A DNA stretch of 29,335 nucleotides. Source: a virus. Location: positions 1-29,335 of the IMG/VR virus record IMGVR_UViG_3300029981_000048, one strand, 5' to 3'. Every line of letters starts with the position of its first letter. Position 1 is the stretch's first letter. The notes under the pieces were generated by a model. It was not told where the DNA came from, made no database searches, and was given only the letters and a program-made list of their open reading frames with translations. Shown here piece after piece: positions 20,962-28,474 of the stretch. Position numbers and translations under genes: made by a program.

Positions 20962-22162
20962 TGTCCCAGCGTTAGAATTTACAGCGGCCGGCGTCGTGCT
21001 GCCGCTTGAGACGGCCGTCTTGGCGGGCGTACAGTCCGATTACGACTCGGCCTTTGGTGGTGGCCTCAACCCCGCGCTCGAAACGCCACAGGGGCAACTT
21101 GCGTCAAGCCAAGCCGCCATCATCGCCGACAAGAACGCCGAGATTGCTTACTACACGAATCAAGTCGATCCGCAGTACGCCGAAGGCCGCTTTCAGGATG
21201 GCATCGGGCGAATCTACTTTCTGAACCGCAAAGGCGCGACAGCGACCGCTGTGACGGCCACGCTCGGGGGCTTGCCGGGAACCGTAATACCGGCAGGCAC
21301 GTTTGCTCGCGACACGAGCGGAAACACCTATGCACTGAGCGGCGACGCTACGATTGGGACCGCATCTACCATTGACGCCGAATTTCAGAATCTTGTCACC
21401 GGCCCCATTGCCTGTCCTGCAGGAACGCTAACCTCCGTTTATCAAGCCGTTCCCGGATGGGACACAATCACGAACACCGCCGACGGCACGCCCGGTTCAA
21501 ATGTGGAGAACCGGGCGGACTTTGAATACCGTCGCAAGAATTCGGTAGCCCTCAATGGTCATGGAACACCGCAAGCAATCTATGCTGAAGTGTTTGCACT
21601 CGCTGACGTTCTCGACGTTTACGTTCTTGATAACCCGAAAGACATTACCGTAAATACGGGGGCGACAAACTACCCGCTGTTACCACACTCTGTTTATGTT
21701 GCGGTCGTTGGCGGAACGGACTCTGAGATTGCCGCCGCGATATGGCGGAAAAAAGATGCCGGATGCGACTATAACGGCAACACTTCGGTTCAAGTCGCAG
21801 ACGATAGTGGATACAGTTATCCTCTTCCTGAATATACCGTAAAGTTTGAACGGCCCGATGCGTTGCCGGTTTTGTTCGCAGTCTCTTTAGTCAACAGCCC
21901 ATCATTACCGTCAAATATTACCGCCCTGATCCAAGCCGCAATAATTGCCCGGTTCAATGGCGCAGACGGAACGACTCGCGAACGAATGGGGTCGATGATC
22001 CTGGCGAGCCGATACTATGGGGCAGTTGTTGCCGTTGCGGATAACGTTTCGCTGGTAAGCATTCTAATCGGAACGACGACCGCGACTTTGAGTCAGATTC
22101 TTGTCGGAATCGATCAGAAGCCCACTTTGTCGGCGACCGATATTGTAGTGGCTTTGGTGTAG
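20945..22162 (+). CDS. Baseplate wedge protein, gpJ-like
   Basis: The ATG at 20945, behind CAGGAAA, gives MASSSSVPALEFTAAGVVLP and 405 aa. Family features are the N-terminal DYDSAFGGGLNPALETPQGQ, the PAGTFARDTSGNTYALSG beta domain, NVENRADFEYRRKNSVALNG, and the C-terminal RMGSMILASRYYGAVVAV. It forms the wedge core with gp25- and I-like proteins. Confidence 0.9.
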   Translation: MASSSSVPALEFTAAGVVLPLETAVLAGVQSDYDSAFGGGLNPALETPQGQLASSQAAIIADKNAEIAYYTNQVDPQYAEGRFQDGIGRIYFLNRKGATATAVTATLGGLPGTVIPAGTFARDTSGNTYALSGDATIGTASTIDAEFQNLVTGPIACPAGTLTSVYQAVPGWDTITNTADGTPGSNVENRADFEYRRKNSVALNGHGTPQAIYAEVFALADVLDVYVLDNPKDITVNTGATNYPLLPHSVYVAVVGGTDSEIAAAIWRKKDAGCDYNGNTSVQVADDSGYSYPLPEYTVKFERPDALPVLFAVSLVNSPSLPSNITALIQAAIIARFNGADGTTRERMGSMILASRYYGAVVAVADNVSLVSILIGTTTATLSQILVGIDQKPTLSATDIVVALV

Positions 22163-22164
22163 CC

Positions 22165-22824
22165 ATGCTGAACGTAGAACGCACAATAATATCGCAGTAT
22201 GGGAACAGCGCGACAATATCGCAGCTGATTCATGATATGAACGGGTATCTTGACCCGCGTGCTGATTTTGATGCATTCTATTCCTTCGTTTGGAATGTCG
22301 AGACCGCACAAGGGTTTGGTCTCGACATTTGGGGGCGTATCGTAAATATTGGGCGGGAATTAACGGTTCCCGCTACACTGACGTACTTTGGTTTTAATGA
22401 GGCCGAACCCGGAGCATATACTTTTGGTGAAGCGCCTTTTTATGTCGAAGCATCTGATGCAACGCAAACTTATCGACTGGCCGACGATGCATATCGAACC
22501 TTGATTTTAACGAAAGCGTTGGCAAACATTTCAGCAGTAAATGCCCCGACATTAAATCAGCTTTTACGTAATCTATTTGCGGCTCGCGGCAAGTGCTACG
22601 TTAATGACATGGGGGGCATGCAGCTACGCTATACGTTTGAGTTTTTGCTTACGGATTATGAATTTGCTATCATGACGCAGTCTGGGGCGATACCTCGGCC
22701 GGCAGGAGTCGGGGCTTACGTATTAACCACGGACGCTCCTGTTTTTGGATTCTCGGAAGCTTTTGCCGCCCCGTTCGATCAGGCCCCATTCATTCAAGAA
22801 GGTGCAAGCCATGCAATCGTCTAA
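22165..22824 (+). CDS. Baseplate wedge/tail protein, DUF2612 (gpI-like)
   Basis: A 219-aa protein. DFDAFYSFVWNVETAQGFGL followed by DIWGRIVNIGRELTVP, the F-G-F-N-E-A segment, and DDAYRTLILTKALANISAVN are DUF2612 features. It connects the J-like wedge to the tail fibre or spike. The gene follows J after two bases, and its 3' end overlaps the tailspike gene by 14 bp. Confidence 0.88.
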   Translation: MLNVERTIISQYGNSATISQLIHDMNGYLDPRADFDAFYSFVWNVETAQGFGLDIWGRIVNIGRELTVPATLTYFGFNEAEPGAYTFGEAPFYVEASDATQTYRLADDAYRTLILTKALANISAVNAPTLNQLLRNLFAARGKCYVNDMGGMQLRYTFEFLLTDYEFAIMTQSGAIPRPAGVGAYVLTTDAPVFGFSEAFAAPFDQAPFIQEGASHAIV

Positions 22825-25171
22825 TACGCCAGCCAAGTTGGTTCTTCCCTTCGCAGCCTCGGGCGGTAAACGCACGATTCCGACCGCATCGCAGGTTGGA
22901 GTTACGCCAGGGGCGGCGTCACTGGCTGACGGGTTCCCCCCTTTGACTCGCACGCCGCTGTCTGCCGGTGGCGTGCCGCCTTCCGGTATCGACATGAACG
23001 GCATTCTTTACGAAATGTCGGACGTAATCCGATGGGCAAATGCTGGCGGCGGGTACGCTTTTGACTCGACGTTCGCAACTGACAGCAACGTGGGGGGCTA
23101 CCCAAAGGGCGCTCGCGTCATGCGCTCAGATGGCCTTGGGTATTGGATCAACTCAATCGACAACAATACCGCCGATCCTGAAGGGGGCACACCAACCGGC
23201 TGGTCGCCGGATACCACGACGGGAGCGGCGGCGGTAACGATGACCAGCGCTAACGTAACTCTCAGCCCGCTAGAGTATGGTCGCCCAACAATCGTATTGT
23301 CAGGCACGCTTTCGGCAAATTTGAATCTCGTTTTCCCAAGCATCGTGGGGGAATGGGTCGTAATCAATAACTGCACAGGGGCCTTCTTCGTAACTTGCAA
23401 AACGGCAGCTGCGGCGGGCATAGCATTACCCTTAGGGTTTAAGGGAAAGATCGTTAGTGACGCAACGAGCATTAATACTGACGATGCGGTTTTCATTGCG
23501 TCAGGAACCGGCGCTGTGCCGCGCCGTATGAACGATAAGGCCGCAGACATTGTGTCGTTCCTCGATTTTGACACAACGGCGAACGCTAACGCTGCCGCAA
23601 AAGGGGTGGTTATCCCCTCCGGCAGTTATTCAGTTACCGCCGATTTTACTTTCACCACGCCAGTATCGATGCTTCCTGGTGCTGTGTTTAATATTGCGAC
23701 CGGAGTCACTTTAACTTTCGCAAACGGATTTTCTGCCGGGGTCTATCAAGTTTTTGCCTGTACAGGAACCGGAAAGGTTGTTTTTACATGGGCGAAAATT
23801 ACTCACGGTTATCCTGAATGGTGGGGGGCGGCGAGCGGCATAAATTCCGCGCCTGTCGCAGCGGCAAATAGTATTGCTTTTAACGCGGCTCTTGTTGCTC
23901 TGCCGCAAGTAAATGCGCAAGGGGCTGACTATTTTTATGATTCGATCATCAACCATAAAACTCCGACCGTTTATTTCAAGGGCGCTGGGTCTAAGTACGA
24001 TTCGGTTTATGGGCCGCATGCGACTCGTCTAATTTTGACGACAGCTACCGGCGCAGGGTTTCGGGTCGGATTGTCCGCAAATCCAGGTTCGATTAACATG
24101 TATCCTCGCGGGCTGCGTGTATCTGACATATGCTTTACAAGGCTGGTTGCCCCGAATATTAACACCACGGGGATTGCGGTCAGTTACGCGACAGAGGCGT
24201 TTGTGGAGCGCGTTCAATCGGCAGAGTCGACATTTAGTTGGCAATTTTTAGGCACCAACGGGTGCCGAGTTGACGATTGTACCGCCATCCGAAGCGTGGC
24301 GGCTGTCGGCGGTACCGATTTTTGGCGAGCATATTACGTTGATGGGGTAACAGACGTTATCGCCGCAGGCGGAAACGCTTCGCTATACATGAACAGGTGT
24401 AGCGCCGGCTGTAATCTCGCGGCCCTTCAAACGGGGAATTCCACTGGTTTTTATATTGATGGGGCGTTTACCGACCTATTTATGTCTTGGCCGGAATCGG
24501 CGTTCTGCTATAGGGGAATCCAAATCATGGGAAACAGTGCGACTGGAAATACTTTTTCCAACACCGATCTACATATTGTTCATCCGATTATGGATCAATT
24601 TCATAATGTCGGATTGTATATCGCTAACGTTGCTGAGGCCGGGTCGTTTGTTATCGACGAGCCATATCTAGGCCCGGCATCAGATGCCAGAGCTTCATTG
24701 TGGGTAATAAATTGCCCTGGCGGCGGACGTATTTCAGGAGGTCAGTTCGTTCAAGGTGGAGCACCTTCGGTGCAGCCGGTCATCATCGATACTTGTGGTG
24801 GGGTCATTCTTGACGGAACTCAAATTTTGGAATCCGGCGCTGTGTATCCGGTAATTGGTACGACCACCATAAATAGTTGCCTGCTCACTCCAAAAATCAA
24901 GAATAAATCAGTTACCGCCGCAGCGGCAATTCAATTGTCCGGCACGTGCGTAGCAAATACAATTGGGCCAATAATTATGGGGAAAGCCTCGGCCTTTACT
25001 TTCGGCGTTCAGGTTCTTGGAACGGCAGATACAAATAACGAATACCGGACTAGCGGAATAAACAGCGCCTGCCTAGTTACAAGTTCGGCAAATAAGCTAA
25101 ATCGAAATGGCGTCGCGATAACAGCAACAGGGTTGTCCGGCACAAATCTCGTTTCTGGCGTCATGTCGTAA
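22811..25171 (+). CDS. Tailspike / receptor-binding protein
   Basis: The start at ATG 22811, behind GAAGGTG, gives 786 aa. The N-terminal module (LPFAASGGKRTIP, LADGFPPLTRTPLSAGGVPP, SGIDMNGILYEMSDVIRWAN, GYPKGARV) is a widespread virion-attachment domain. Residues about 240-600 look like a right-handed beta-helix: KAADIVSFLDFD, the GYPEWWGA motif, and many short Asn/Gly/Ile-rich coils. Such spikes bind and often cleave surface polysaccharide. Catalytic residues cannot be picked out by eye. The distal third is Thr/Ser/Asn-rich and more AT-rich than upstream genes, as expected for a fast-evolving host-range protein. Confidence 0.87.
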   Translation: MQSSNTPAKLVLPFAASGGKRTIPTASQVGVTPGAASLADGFPPLTRTPLSAGGVPPSGIDMNGILYEMSDVIRWANAGGGYAFDSTFATDSNVGGYPKGARVMRSDGLGYWINSIDNNTADPEGGTPTGWSPDTTTGAAAVTMTSANVTLSPLEYGRPTIVLSGTLSANLNLVFPSIVGEWVVINNCTGAFFVTCKTAAAAGIALPLGFKGKIVSDATSINTDDAVFIASGTGAVPRRMNDKAADIVSFLDFDTTANANAAAKGVVIPSGSYSVTADFTFTTPVSMLPGAVFNIATGVTLTFANGFSAGVYQVFACTGTGKVVFTWAKITHGYPEWWGAASGINSAPVAAANSIAFNAALVALPQVNAQGADYFYDSIINHKTPTVYFKGAGSKYDSVYGPHATRLILTTATGAGFRVGLSANPGSINMYPRGLRVSDICFTRLVAPNINTTGIAVSYATEAFVERVQSAESTFSWQFLGTNGCRVDDCTAIRSVAAVGGTDFWRAYYVDGVTDVIAAGGNASLYMNRCSAGCNLAALQTGNSTGFYIDGAFTDLFMSWPESAFCYRGIQIMGNSATGNTFSNTDLHIVHPIMDQFHNVGLYIANVAEAGSFVIDEPYLGPASDARASLWVINCPGGGRISGGQFVQGGAPSVQPVIIDTCGGVILDGTQILESGAVYPVIGTTTINSCLLTPKIKNKSVTAAAAIQLSGTCVANTIGPIIMGKASAFTFGVQVLGTADTNNEYRTSGINSACLVTSSANKLNRNGVAITATGLSGTNLVSGVMS

Positions 25172-25178
25172 CCCTACT

Positions 25179-25403
25179 ATGAGCGACGCTCAATTCCTGT
25201 CGATATTAATGTCAGTCGTGACGAGTCTGTTCGGCCTGATCATTCTTATTCTCGGCTGGCTTGGTAATAAGATGTACGCCAAGCTAGATGAAATGAATAG
25301 ATCAATCCCGGTTATCCTGGCAGAACAAGGTAATGAAATTAAAGGATTGGGCATACGAGTTAATCGAATCGAAACCCACATATTCGATAGGCGGCAATCA
25401 TGA
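25179..25403 (+). CDS. Small membrane protein in lysis cassette, 74 aa
   Basis: One strong membrane segment (residues about 8-29, ILMSVVTSLFGLIILILGWL) is followed by a helical, coiled-coil-like tail (MYAKLDEMNRSIPVILAEQG, then RVNRIETHIFD). It sits just before the holin and shares an ATGA overlap with it. It could be an antiholin or a second holin; the sequence alone does not decide. Confidence 0.7.
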   Translation: MSDAQFLSILMSVVTSLFGLIILILGWLGNKMYAKLDEMNRSIPVILAEQGNEIKGLGIRVNRIETHIFDRRQS

Positions 25404-25633
25404 TTGCGTTACATGACGACTGGCACGCAATTTTGCGTAAGGCGTGGTCATTTCGTCTCGCCATTGTCGCGGGCTTTCTTTCCGCCGTAACCGTTATTAT
25501 GGGGGTCATGGTGAATTGCGGCACGTCGCCCGCCTTCATGGTGGCCTTTAGCGTGGTGTCGATCCTTGCGTCTGTTGCCGGGTTTGCCGCCGCCGCCGCT
25601 CGAGTCGTCGCTCAGCCGAAGATGAAACTATGA
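25400..25633 (+). CDS. Holin, two membrane segments
   Basis: A 77-aa protein. An N-terminal amphipathic stretch (DDWHAILRKAWSFRL) precedes two membrane helices (about 18-38 and 45-68), ending AAARVVAQPKMKL. The W-x-x-I-x-x-K-A-W-S-x-R-L and AR-VVAQ motifs are typical of class II-like phage holins. It triggers inner-membrane permeabilisation. ATGA overlaps on both sides link it to the endolysin. Confidence 0.82.
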   Translation: MIALHDDWHAILRKAWSFRLAIVAGFLSAVTVIMGVMVNCGTSPAFMVAFSVVSILASVAGFAAAAARVVAQPKMKL

Positions 25634-26103
25634 CGCCGAACCAGAAACGCGCCCTTGCAGCAGCCCTCGCCACGGGTATTGCTGGGGCGCATGAGGGTTT
25701 GAAGTTTACGCCCTACTATGACCCGCCCGGAATTCTTACAGTCTGCCAGGGCCACACGGGTCCGGACGTAATCAAAGGCAAACGCTATTCCCTCGCCGAG
25801 TGTGACGCCTTTTTGACCGACGACATGCGCAAAGCGGTCGGCCTTGTCGATGCCTGTCAGCCAGGCCTGCCCGTGCCTGTCCTCGCGTCGTTCGCCGATG
25901 CAGTCTTCAATGGCGGGCCTACGATAGCCTGCAACCGCACCAAATCGACGGCGGCGCGCTTGCTTTACGCCCACGATTACGCCGCCGCGTGCGAGCAGCA
26001 CTTGCGCTGGAATAAGGCTAAGGTTGCCGGCGTGATGGTCGTCTTGCCGGGTCTCACAACTCGCACAATTGAGCGCCGTAATTTGTGCATGGAGGGGCTA
26101 TGA
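25630..26103 (+). CDS. Endolysin, GH24 lysozyme (R21/T4-like)
   Basis: A 157-aa muramidase cleaving the MurNAc-GlcNAc bond. The catalytic triad spacing is exact: E22, D31 and T37 (E-x8-D-x5-T) in HEGLKFTPYYDPPGILTVCQ. VCQGHTGPDV and the LPVPVLASFADAVFNGG region match R21-type enzymes. Only a short Ala-rich segment (residues 8-20) precedes the catalytic Glu, several residues shorter than a standard SAR signal-anchor. It may be a weak SAR or need a holin channel. Confidence 0.92.
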   Translation: MTPNQKRALAAALATGIAGAHEGLKFTPYYDPPGILTVCQGHTGPDVIKGKRYSLAECDAFLTDDMRKAVGLVDACQPGLPVPVLASFADAVFNGGPTIACNRTKSTAARLLYAHDYAAACEQHLRWNKAKVAGVMVVLPGLTTRTIERRNLCMEGL

Positions 26104-26567
26104 CTACTCAAATCAAGGCGCTACTCATCCTAGGAGTGCTTCTGGCCGCGTTTGGCGCGGGCTGGGCGGGCAACGGCTGGCGACTGGATGCCAAGTACCA
26201 ATCTGAGGCAAAGGCACAACTGAAGGCCAGTATAAAAGCCCTAGAGGTGCTTACCGATGAACGGGACGCCCTATCTGCAAAACTTACCGCCGCTGATGAC
26301 GCTGCGACCGCAAAACTTCGGGAGGCACAAAATGAAACTGCTCGCTTACGTAACGCTACTCCTGGCACTATCGTCTTGCGCGTCGCTGCCAAATGCCCAG
26401 CCGCCGGAAACTCCGCCAAAACTGCAAGCTACCCCGGCGTGGATACTGGAACCGGGGCCGAACTTGCAGGAACTGCTCGACAAGCTTATTTTAATCTCCG
26501 AGACGCCATCGACTACGCCACCGGCCAGCTTAACGCTTGCCAAGCAGAATTAAAGCTCAGGCAGTAG
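26100..26567 (+). CDS. Rz: i-spanin Rz
   Basis: A 155-aa inner-membrane spanin. The start at 26100 (ATGA overlap with the endolysin) gives MTTQIKALLILGVLLAAFGA, a signal-anchor. A long periplasmic coiled coil follows (YQSEAKAQLKASIKALEVL, then DERDALSAKLTAADDAA). Together with Rz1 it fuses inner and outer membranes in the last lysis step. The C-terminus overlaps Rz1 in another frame. Confidence 0.88.
   Translation: MTTQIKALLILGVLLAAFGAGWAGNGWRLDAKYQSEAKAQLKASIKALEVLTDERDALSAKLTAADDAATAKLREAQNETARLRNATPGTIVLRVAAKCPAAGNSAKTASYPGVDTGTGAELAGTARQAYFNLRDAIDYATGQLNACQAELKLRQ
26332..26553 (+). CDS. Rz1: o-spanin Rz1 (lipoprotein, nested in Rz)
   Basis: A 73-aa lipoprotein entirely nested in Rz in the +1 frame. 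GGAGG lies six bases before ATG 26332. The signal peptide MKLLAYVTLLLALSSC ends in a lipobox (L-S-S-C16), giving an outer-membrane lipoprotein that starts at Cys. The mature part is Pro-rich (NAQPPETPPKLQATP), as in known o-spanins. Confidence 0.88.
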   Translation: MKLLAYVTLLLALSSCASLPNAQPPETPPKLQATPAWILEPGPNLQELLDKLILISETPSTTPPASLTLAKQN

Positions 26568-26831
26568 TCATTCCGTCACCTGCCGCCCGGCCCGTGCTGC
26601 AAATTGTTCATCCGTCTCATCGATCATTCCCCAAAACGCCCAATTCGTCGGCGCGATAGGCACGGGCCGGGGGCTTGTCTGAGGGCGACGGCACGGCGAG
26701 TAAAGCTTGAGGGCGGCAATTTCGGCCTTCAATTTGAGTACTTGCGCTTCAGAAACGGCAAGTTGATTATACGCGGCCCGCGCTGCCTGCTCGCTGCTTT
26801 GGTAACTGATACGCCACGATTCATAGCTCAT
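26568..26831 (-). CDS. Hypothetical protein, 87 aa
   Basis: The last gene of the minus-strand operon. Its stop abuts the Rz stop, so the two operons converge with no spacer. The N-terminal half is helical and coiled-coil-like (SYQSSEQAARAAYNQLAVSE, then AQVLKLKAEIAALK). The C-terminal half is Pro- and Arg-rich, with IDETDEQFAARAGRQVTE at the end. The start ATG overlaps the upstream stop (ATGA). It contains a 12-bp inverted repeat. No family is recognised. Confidence 0.68.
   Translation of the reverse strand: MSYESWRISYQSSEQAARAAYNQLAVSEAQVLKLKAEIAALKLYSPCRRPQTSPRPVPIAPTNWAFWGMIDETDEQFAARAGRQVTE
26586..26671. repeat. Perfect 12-bp GC-rich inverted repeat
   Basis: CCCGGCCCGTGC (26586-26597) and GCACGGGCCGGG (26660-26671) are exact reverse complements with 62 bases between. 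They lie in the 3' coding part of the 87-aa gene, just beyond the point where the late and early operons meet. No T-run follows on either side, so it is not a standard intrinsic terminator, but a hairpin could still block convergent transcription. Confidence 0.55.
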
Positions 26832-26971
26832 TTTTGTCCCCCTTTGGCTCGCTCAGCATCATTGCGCGCAATCAGAAGCGTGGCAAATTCGATCAGGCTA
26901 ACTTCTGCCCATTGCTCCCATTCTGCCCAATGAACCTTGTCGGCAACTTCCATTACGATACGTTCATCCAT
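26828..26971 (-). CDS. Hypothetical protein, 47 aa
   Basis: The minus-strand ORF starts at ATG 26971 with GGAG eight bases upstream and ends in an ATGA overlap with the 87-aa gene. The product is acidic and helical (MDERIVMEVADKVHWAEWEQ, then WAEVSLIEFATLLIARNDAE) with a basic tail (RAKGGQK). The overlap and Shine-Dalgarno spacing support it as real despite its length. The function is unknown. Confidence 0.65.
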   Translation of the reverse strand: MDERIVMEVADKVHWAEWEQWAEVSLIEFATLLIARNDAERAKGGQK

Positions 26972-27149
26972 TACAAAGCTCCTTTAAATCCTCGCAAATC
27001 TCTTTGGCCGGTACGCCGCAAGACTTACTCAGTTGTTCAATAATCATCGCAATCGCTTCGAGAGCGAAAACGCTATCTGCTGGCGTATCCAGTCGGCCGG
27101 TAATGTGGCCGTGACAGTCCGCCTTAAGGTCGGCCAGCAGTCGGTTCAT
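26964..27149 (-). CDS. Hypothetical protein, 61 aa
   Basis: A small protein with MNRLLADLKADCHGHITGRL, then ADSVFALEAIAMIIEQLSKS and a Cys-containing end (CGVPAKEICEDLKELCNG). It overlaps the previous gene by four bases (ATGA) and the next by eight. It has four cysteines and two histidines, but the spacing does not form a clear zinc site. The function is unknown. Confidence 0.65.
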   Translation of the reverse strand: MNRLLADLKADCHGHITGRLDTPADSVFALEAIAMIIEQLSKSCGVPAKEICEDLKELCNG

Positions 27150-27367
27150 TCCATTTCCGCCGTCAGCGCCGCATCCACAATAACGAGGGCGTCGGACAGC
27201 TTCGTGCAGCCCATGATAGCAACGAACGCCTTATGCTGCACTTCGACCTTTGCCGACAGCGCCTCGACAATCTCGAGCCGCAAGTCACTCAACATTCGGA
27301 GTTTGTCGCGCTCGGCGCGCAAGTTGGCGAGGGCGAGTCTGGTGCGCGGGCTTTCGGTCAGTGGCAT
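27146..27367 (-). CDS. Hypothetical protein, 73 aa, helical
   Basis: The start is taken at ATG 27367, behind GGGAG, giving MPLTESPRTRLALANLRAER. The frame is open upstream to 27532, but that part covers the 46-aa membrane ORF in another frame and lacks a better start. The protein is almost entirely helical (DKLRMLSDLRLEIVEALSAK, then ALVIVDAALTAEME) with coiled-coil character. Confidence 0.65.
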   Translation of the reverse strand: MPLTESPRTRLALANLRAERDKLRMLSDLRLEIVEALSAKVEVQHKAFVAIMGCTKLSDALVIVDAALTAEME

Positions 27368-27498
27368 ATCATCGCTCCCACAATGATCCCGATTATGATC
27401 GCGACGACGGCCGGCCAGTGACTCTCGTTCAGTTCGTGAATCCAGGGGATACGCCGCATTTCGGGCGTCTGCTGGCGCAGGTACTTTTGAGGGGTCAT
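27358..27498 (-). CDS. Small single-pass membrane protein, 46 aa
   Basis: The ORF from ATG 27498 to TGA 27358 overlaps the previous gene by four bases (ATGA) and the next by ten. The C-terminal half is a membrane helix (WPAVVAIIIGIIVGAMICH) after a charged N-terminus (MTPQKYLRQQTPEMRRIPWI). Phage early membrane peptides of this type often affect host functions or exclude other phages, but the role here is unknown. Confidence 0.65.
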   Translation of the reverse strand: MTPQKYLRQQTPEMRRIPWIHELNESHWPAVVAIIIGIIVGAMICH

Positions 27499-27716
27499 GA
27501 TATTTTCTCGCAAGTAAAGTCAAGTTCGCCATTTCGCCAAGGTTTCATTCCGGCCTCAATAACTCGATAGCCCATGTCGCGCAATTCTTCGAGCGTTTCC
27601 AGAGTCGGCGGAACGCCGGTACTTTCGAGGTAGACGTAATGCTCCGTCTCATGCTTGACGACCCAACGTTCTGCCGGTACGGGCGGAACGACAGGCTTGC
27701 GCTTGAACCAGTTCAT
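27495..27716 (-). CDS. Hypothetical protein, 73 aa
   Basis: A small soluble protein with MNWFKRKPVVPPVPAERWVV, then HYVYLESTGVPPTLETLEEL, ending ELDFTCEKIS. GGAG is eight bases before ATG 27716, and the gene overlaps both neighbours by four bases (ATGA). The fold looks alpha/beta. No family is recognised. Confidence 0.68.
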   Translation of the reverse strand: MNWFKRKPVVPPVPAERWVVKHETEHYVYLESTGVPPTLETLEELRDMGYRVIEAGMKPWRNGELDFTCEKIS

Positions 27717-27895
27717 AAGTATTTCTCCATTCGTTTGACAACTTTAGTCGGATCGGTCGTAGCGCCCAGATAGACGCCGCGCCGGAAAAATTCAAACTTG
27801 CCGCCCTTGTAGCGACATAGCAGCCCCTTGGCGCGACCGATAGCGCAGGCCGTGGCGGCTATGTCTTGGGGGCTAGGCATCGGGCGCTTTGGCAT
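27713..27895 (-). CDS. Hypothetical protein, 60 aa
   Basis: A small basic protein: MPKRPMPSPQDIAATACAIG, then RYKGGKFEFFRRGVYLGATT, ending KVVKRMEKYL. The strand-loop stretch GGKFEFFRRGVYLG is distinctive. It overlaps the end of the upstream 178-aa gene by 23 bp. AAGGG lies just before ATG 27895; a second in-frame ATG five codons on has no ribosome-binding site. Confidence 0.65.
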   Translation of the reverse strand: MPKRPMPSPQDIAATACAIGRAKGLLCRYKGGKFEFFRRGVYLGATTDPTKVVKRMEKYL

Positions 27896-28409
27896 TGCCC
27901 TTCGGCCAGCCCGCTGCCGTCAGGTCGGCAATGACGTTGGCTACCGGAAGATTCGATACGCCTGTCGTTCCACGTTCAGCCGGAAGATACTTAGCGAATT
28001 CCGGCAGGCGTTCCTGCGCTTGCTTAAGCGTGCGGCACGCGCCGATAACAGCAATCAGTTTGTTTTCGAGGGCGTCACGCTGATTGTGTTGCGCTTTATT
28101 AAGCTCCGCCAATTCCTCAAGTTTTGCCCATGTTTCAGGATCGCGCTTACTGATACAGTTGTAATCTGAACGTCCGCTTTCGGTCCTCGGGGTCGGCATG
28201 TAAGGCTCGTCAAGCCCGCCCGGCGTATTGGGTGAGTTTTTGTCGAGATATTCAGGACAAAGCTTATAAACTGCTCGCACCTCCTTGGGCAGAAGTTTGA
28301 GTACCGCTGCGATTGTCATATCAAGCGCCCGCTGCTTGTAGTCAACGCTTGGCACATCATCCATGACGGCTTTGACAAAGGCGCTACGGTCATATTGATT
28401 CAGGTTCAT
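27873..28409 (-). CDS. Putative nucleotide-modification-associated protein (Nmad5-like)
   Basis: A 178-aa protein. The pattern AFVKAVMDDVPSVDYKQRAL, then LPKEVRAVYK, then LENKLIAVIGACRTLKQAQE, LPEFAKYLP, and finally SNLPVANVIADLTAAGWPKG resembles phage proteins assigned to the Nmad5 family. The family was proposed from its association with DNA base modification, and its biochemistry is unknown. It is the first gene behind the promoter at 28443-28471, with CGGAGAG before ATG 28409, and heads the small-gene operon downstream of DNA polymerase. The family call is from memory of sequence patterns. Confidence 0.5.
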   Translation of the reverse strand: MNLNQYDRSAFVKAVMDDVPSVDYKQRALDMTIAAVLKLLPKEVRAVYKLCPEYLDKNSPNTPGGLDEPYMPTPRTESGRSDYNCISKRDPETWAKLEELAELNKAQHNQRDALENKLIAVIGACRTLKQAQERLPEFAKYLPAERGTTGVSNLPVANVIADLTAAGWPKGNAKAPDA

Positions 28410-28442
28410 TTCATCTCTCCGGTTGTGTTGTTAACGCTTTGA

Positions 28443-28471
28443 ATTATGAACTACCTTTTTACAGAATGCAA
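28443..28471 (-). promoter_or_regulatory. Sigma70-like promoter of the early small-gene operon
   Basis: On the minus strand the sequence is TTGCAT (28471-28466), a 17-bp spacer, then CATAAT (28448-28443), followed by a leader with CAACACAACCGGAGAG before ATG 28409. The -10, the spacer length, the GTAGT just upstream of the -10 region and the leader resemble the two promoters at 1628-1656 and 4231-4259. Confidence 0.65.
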
Positions 28472-28474
28472 CAC

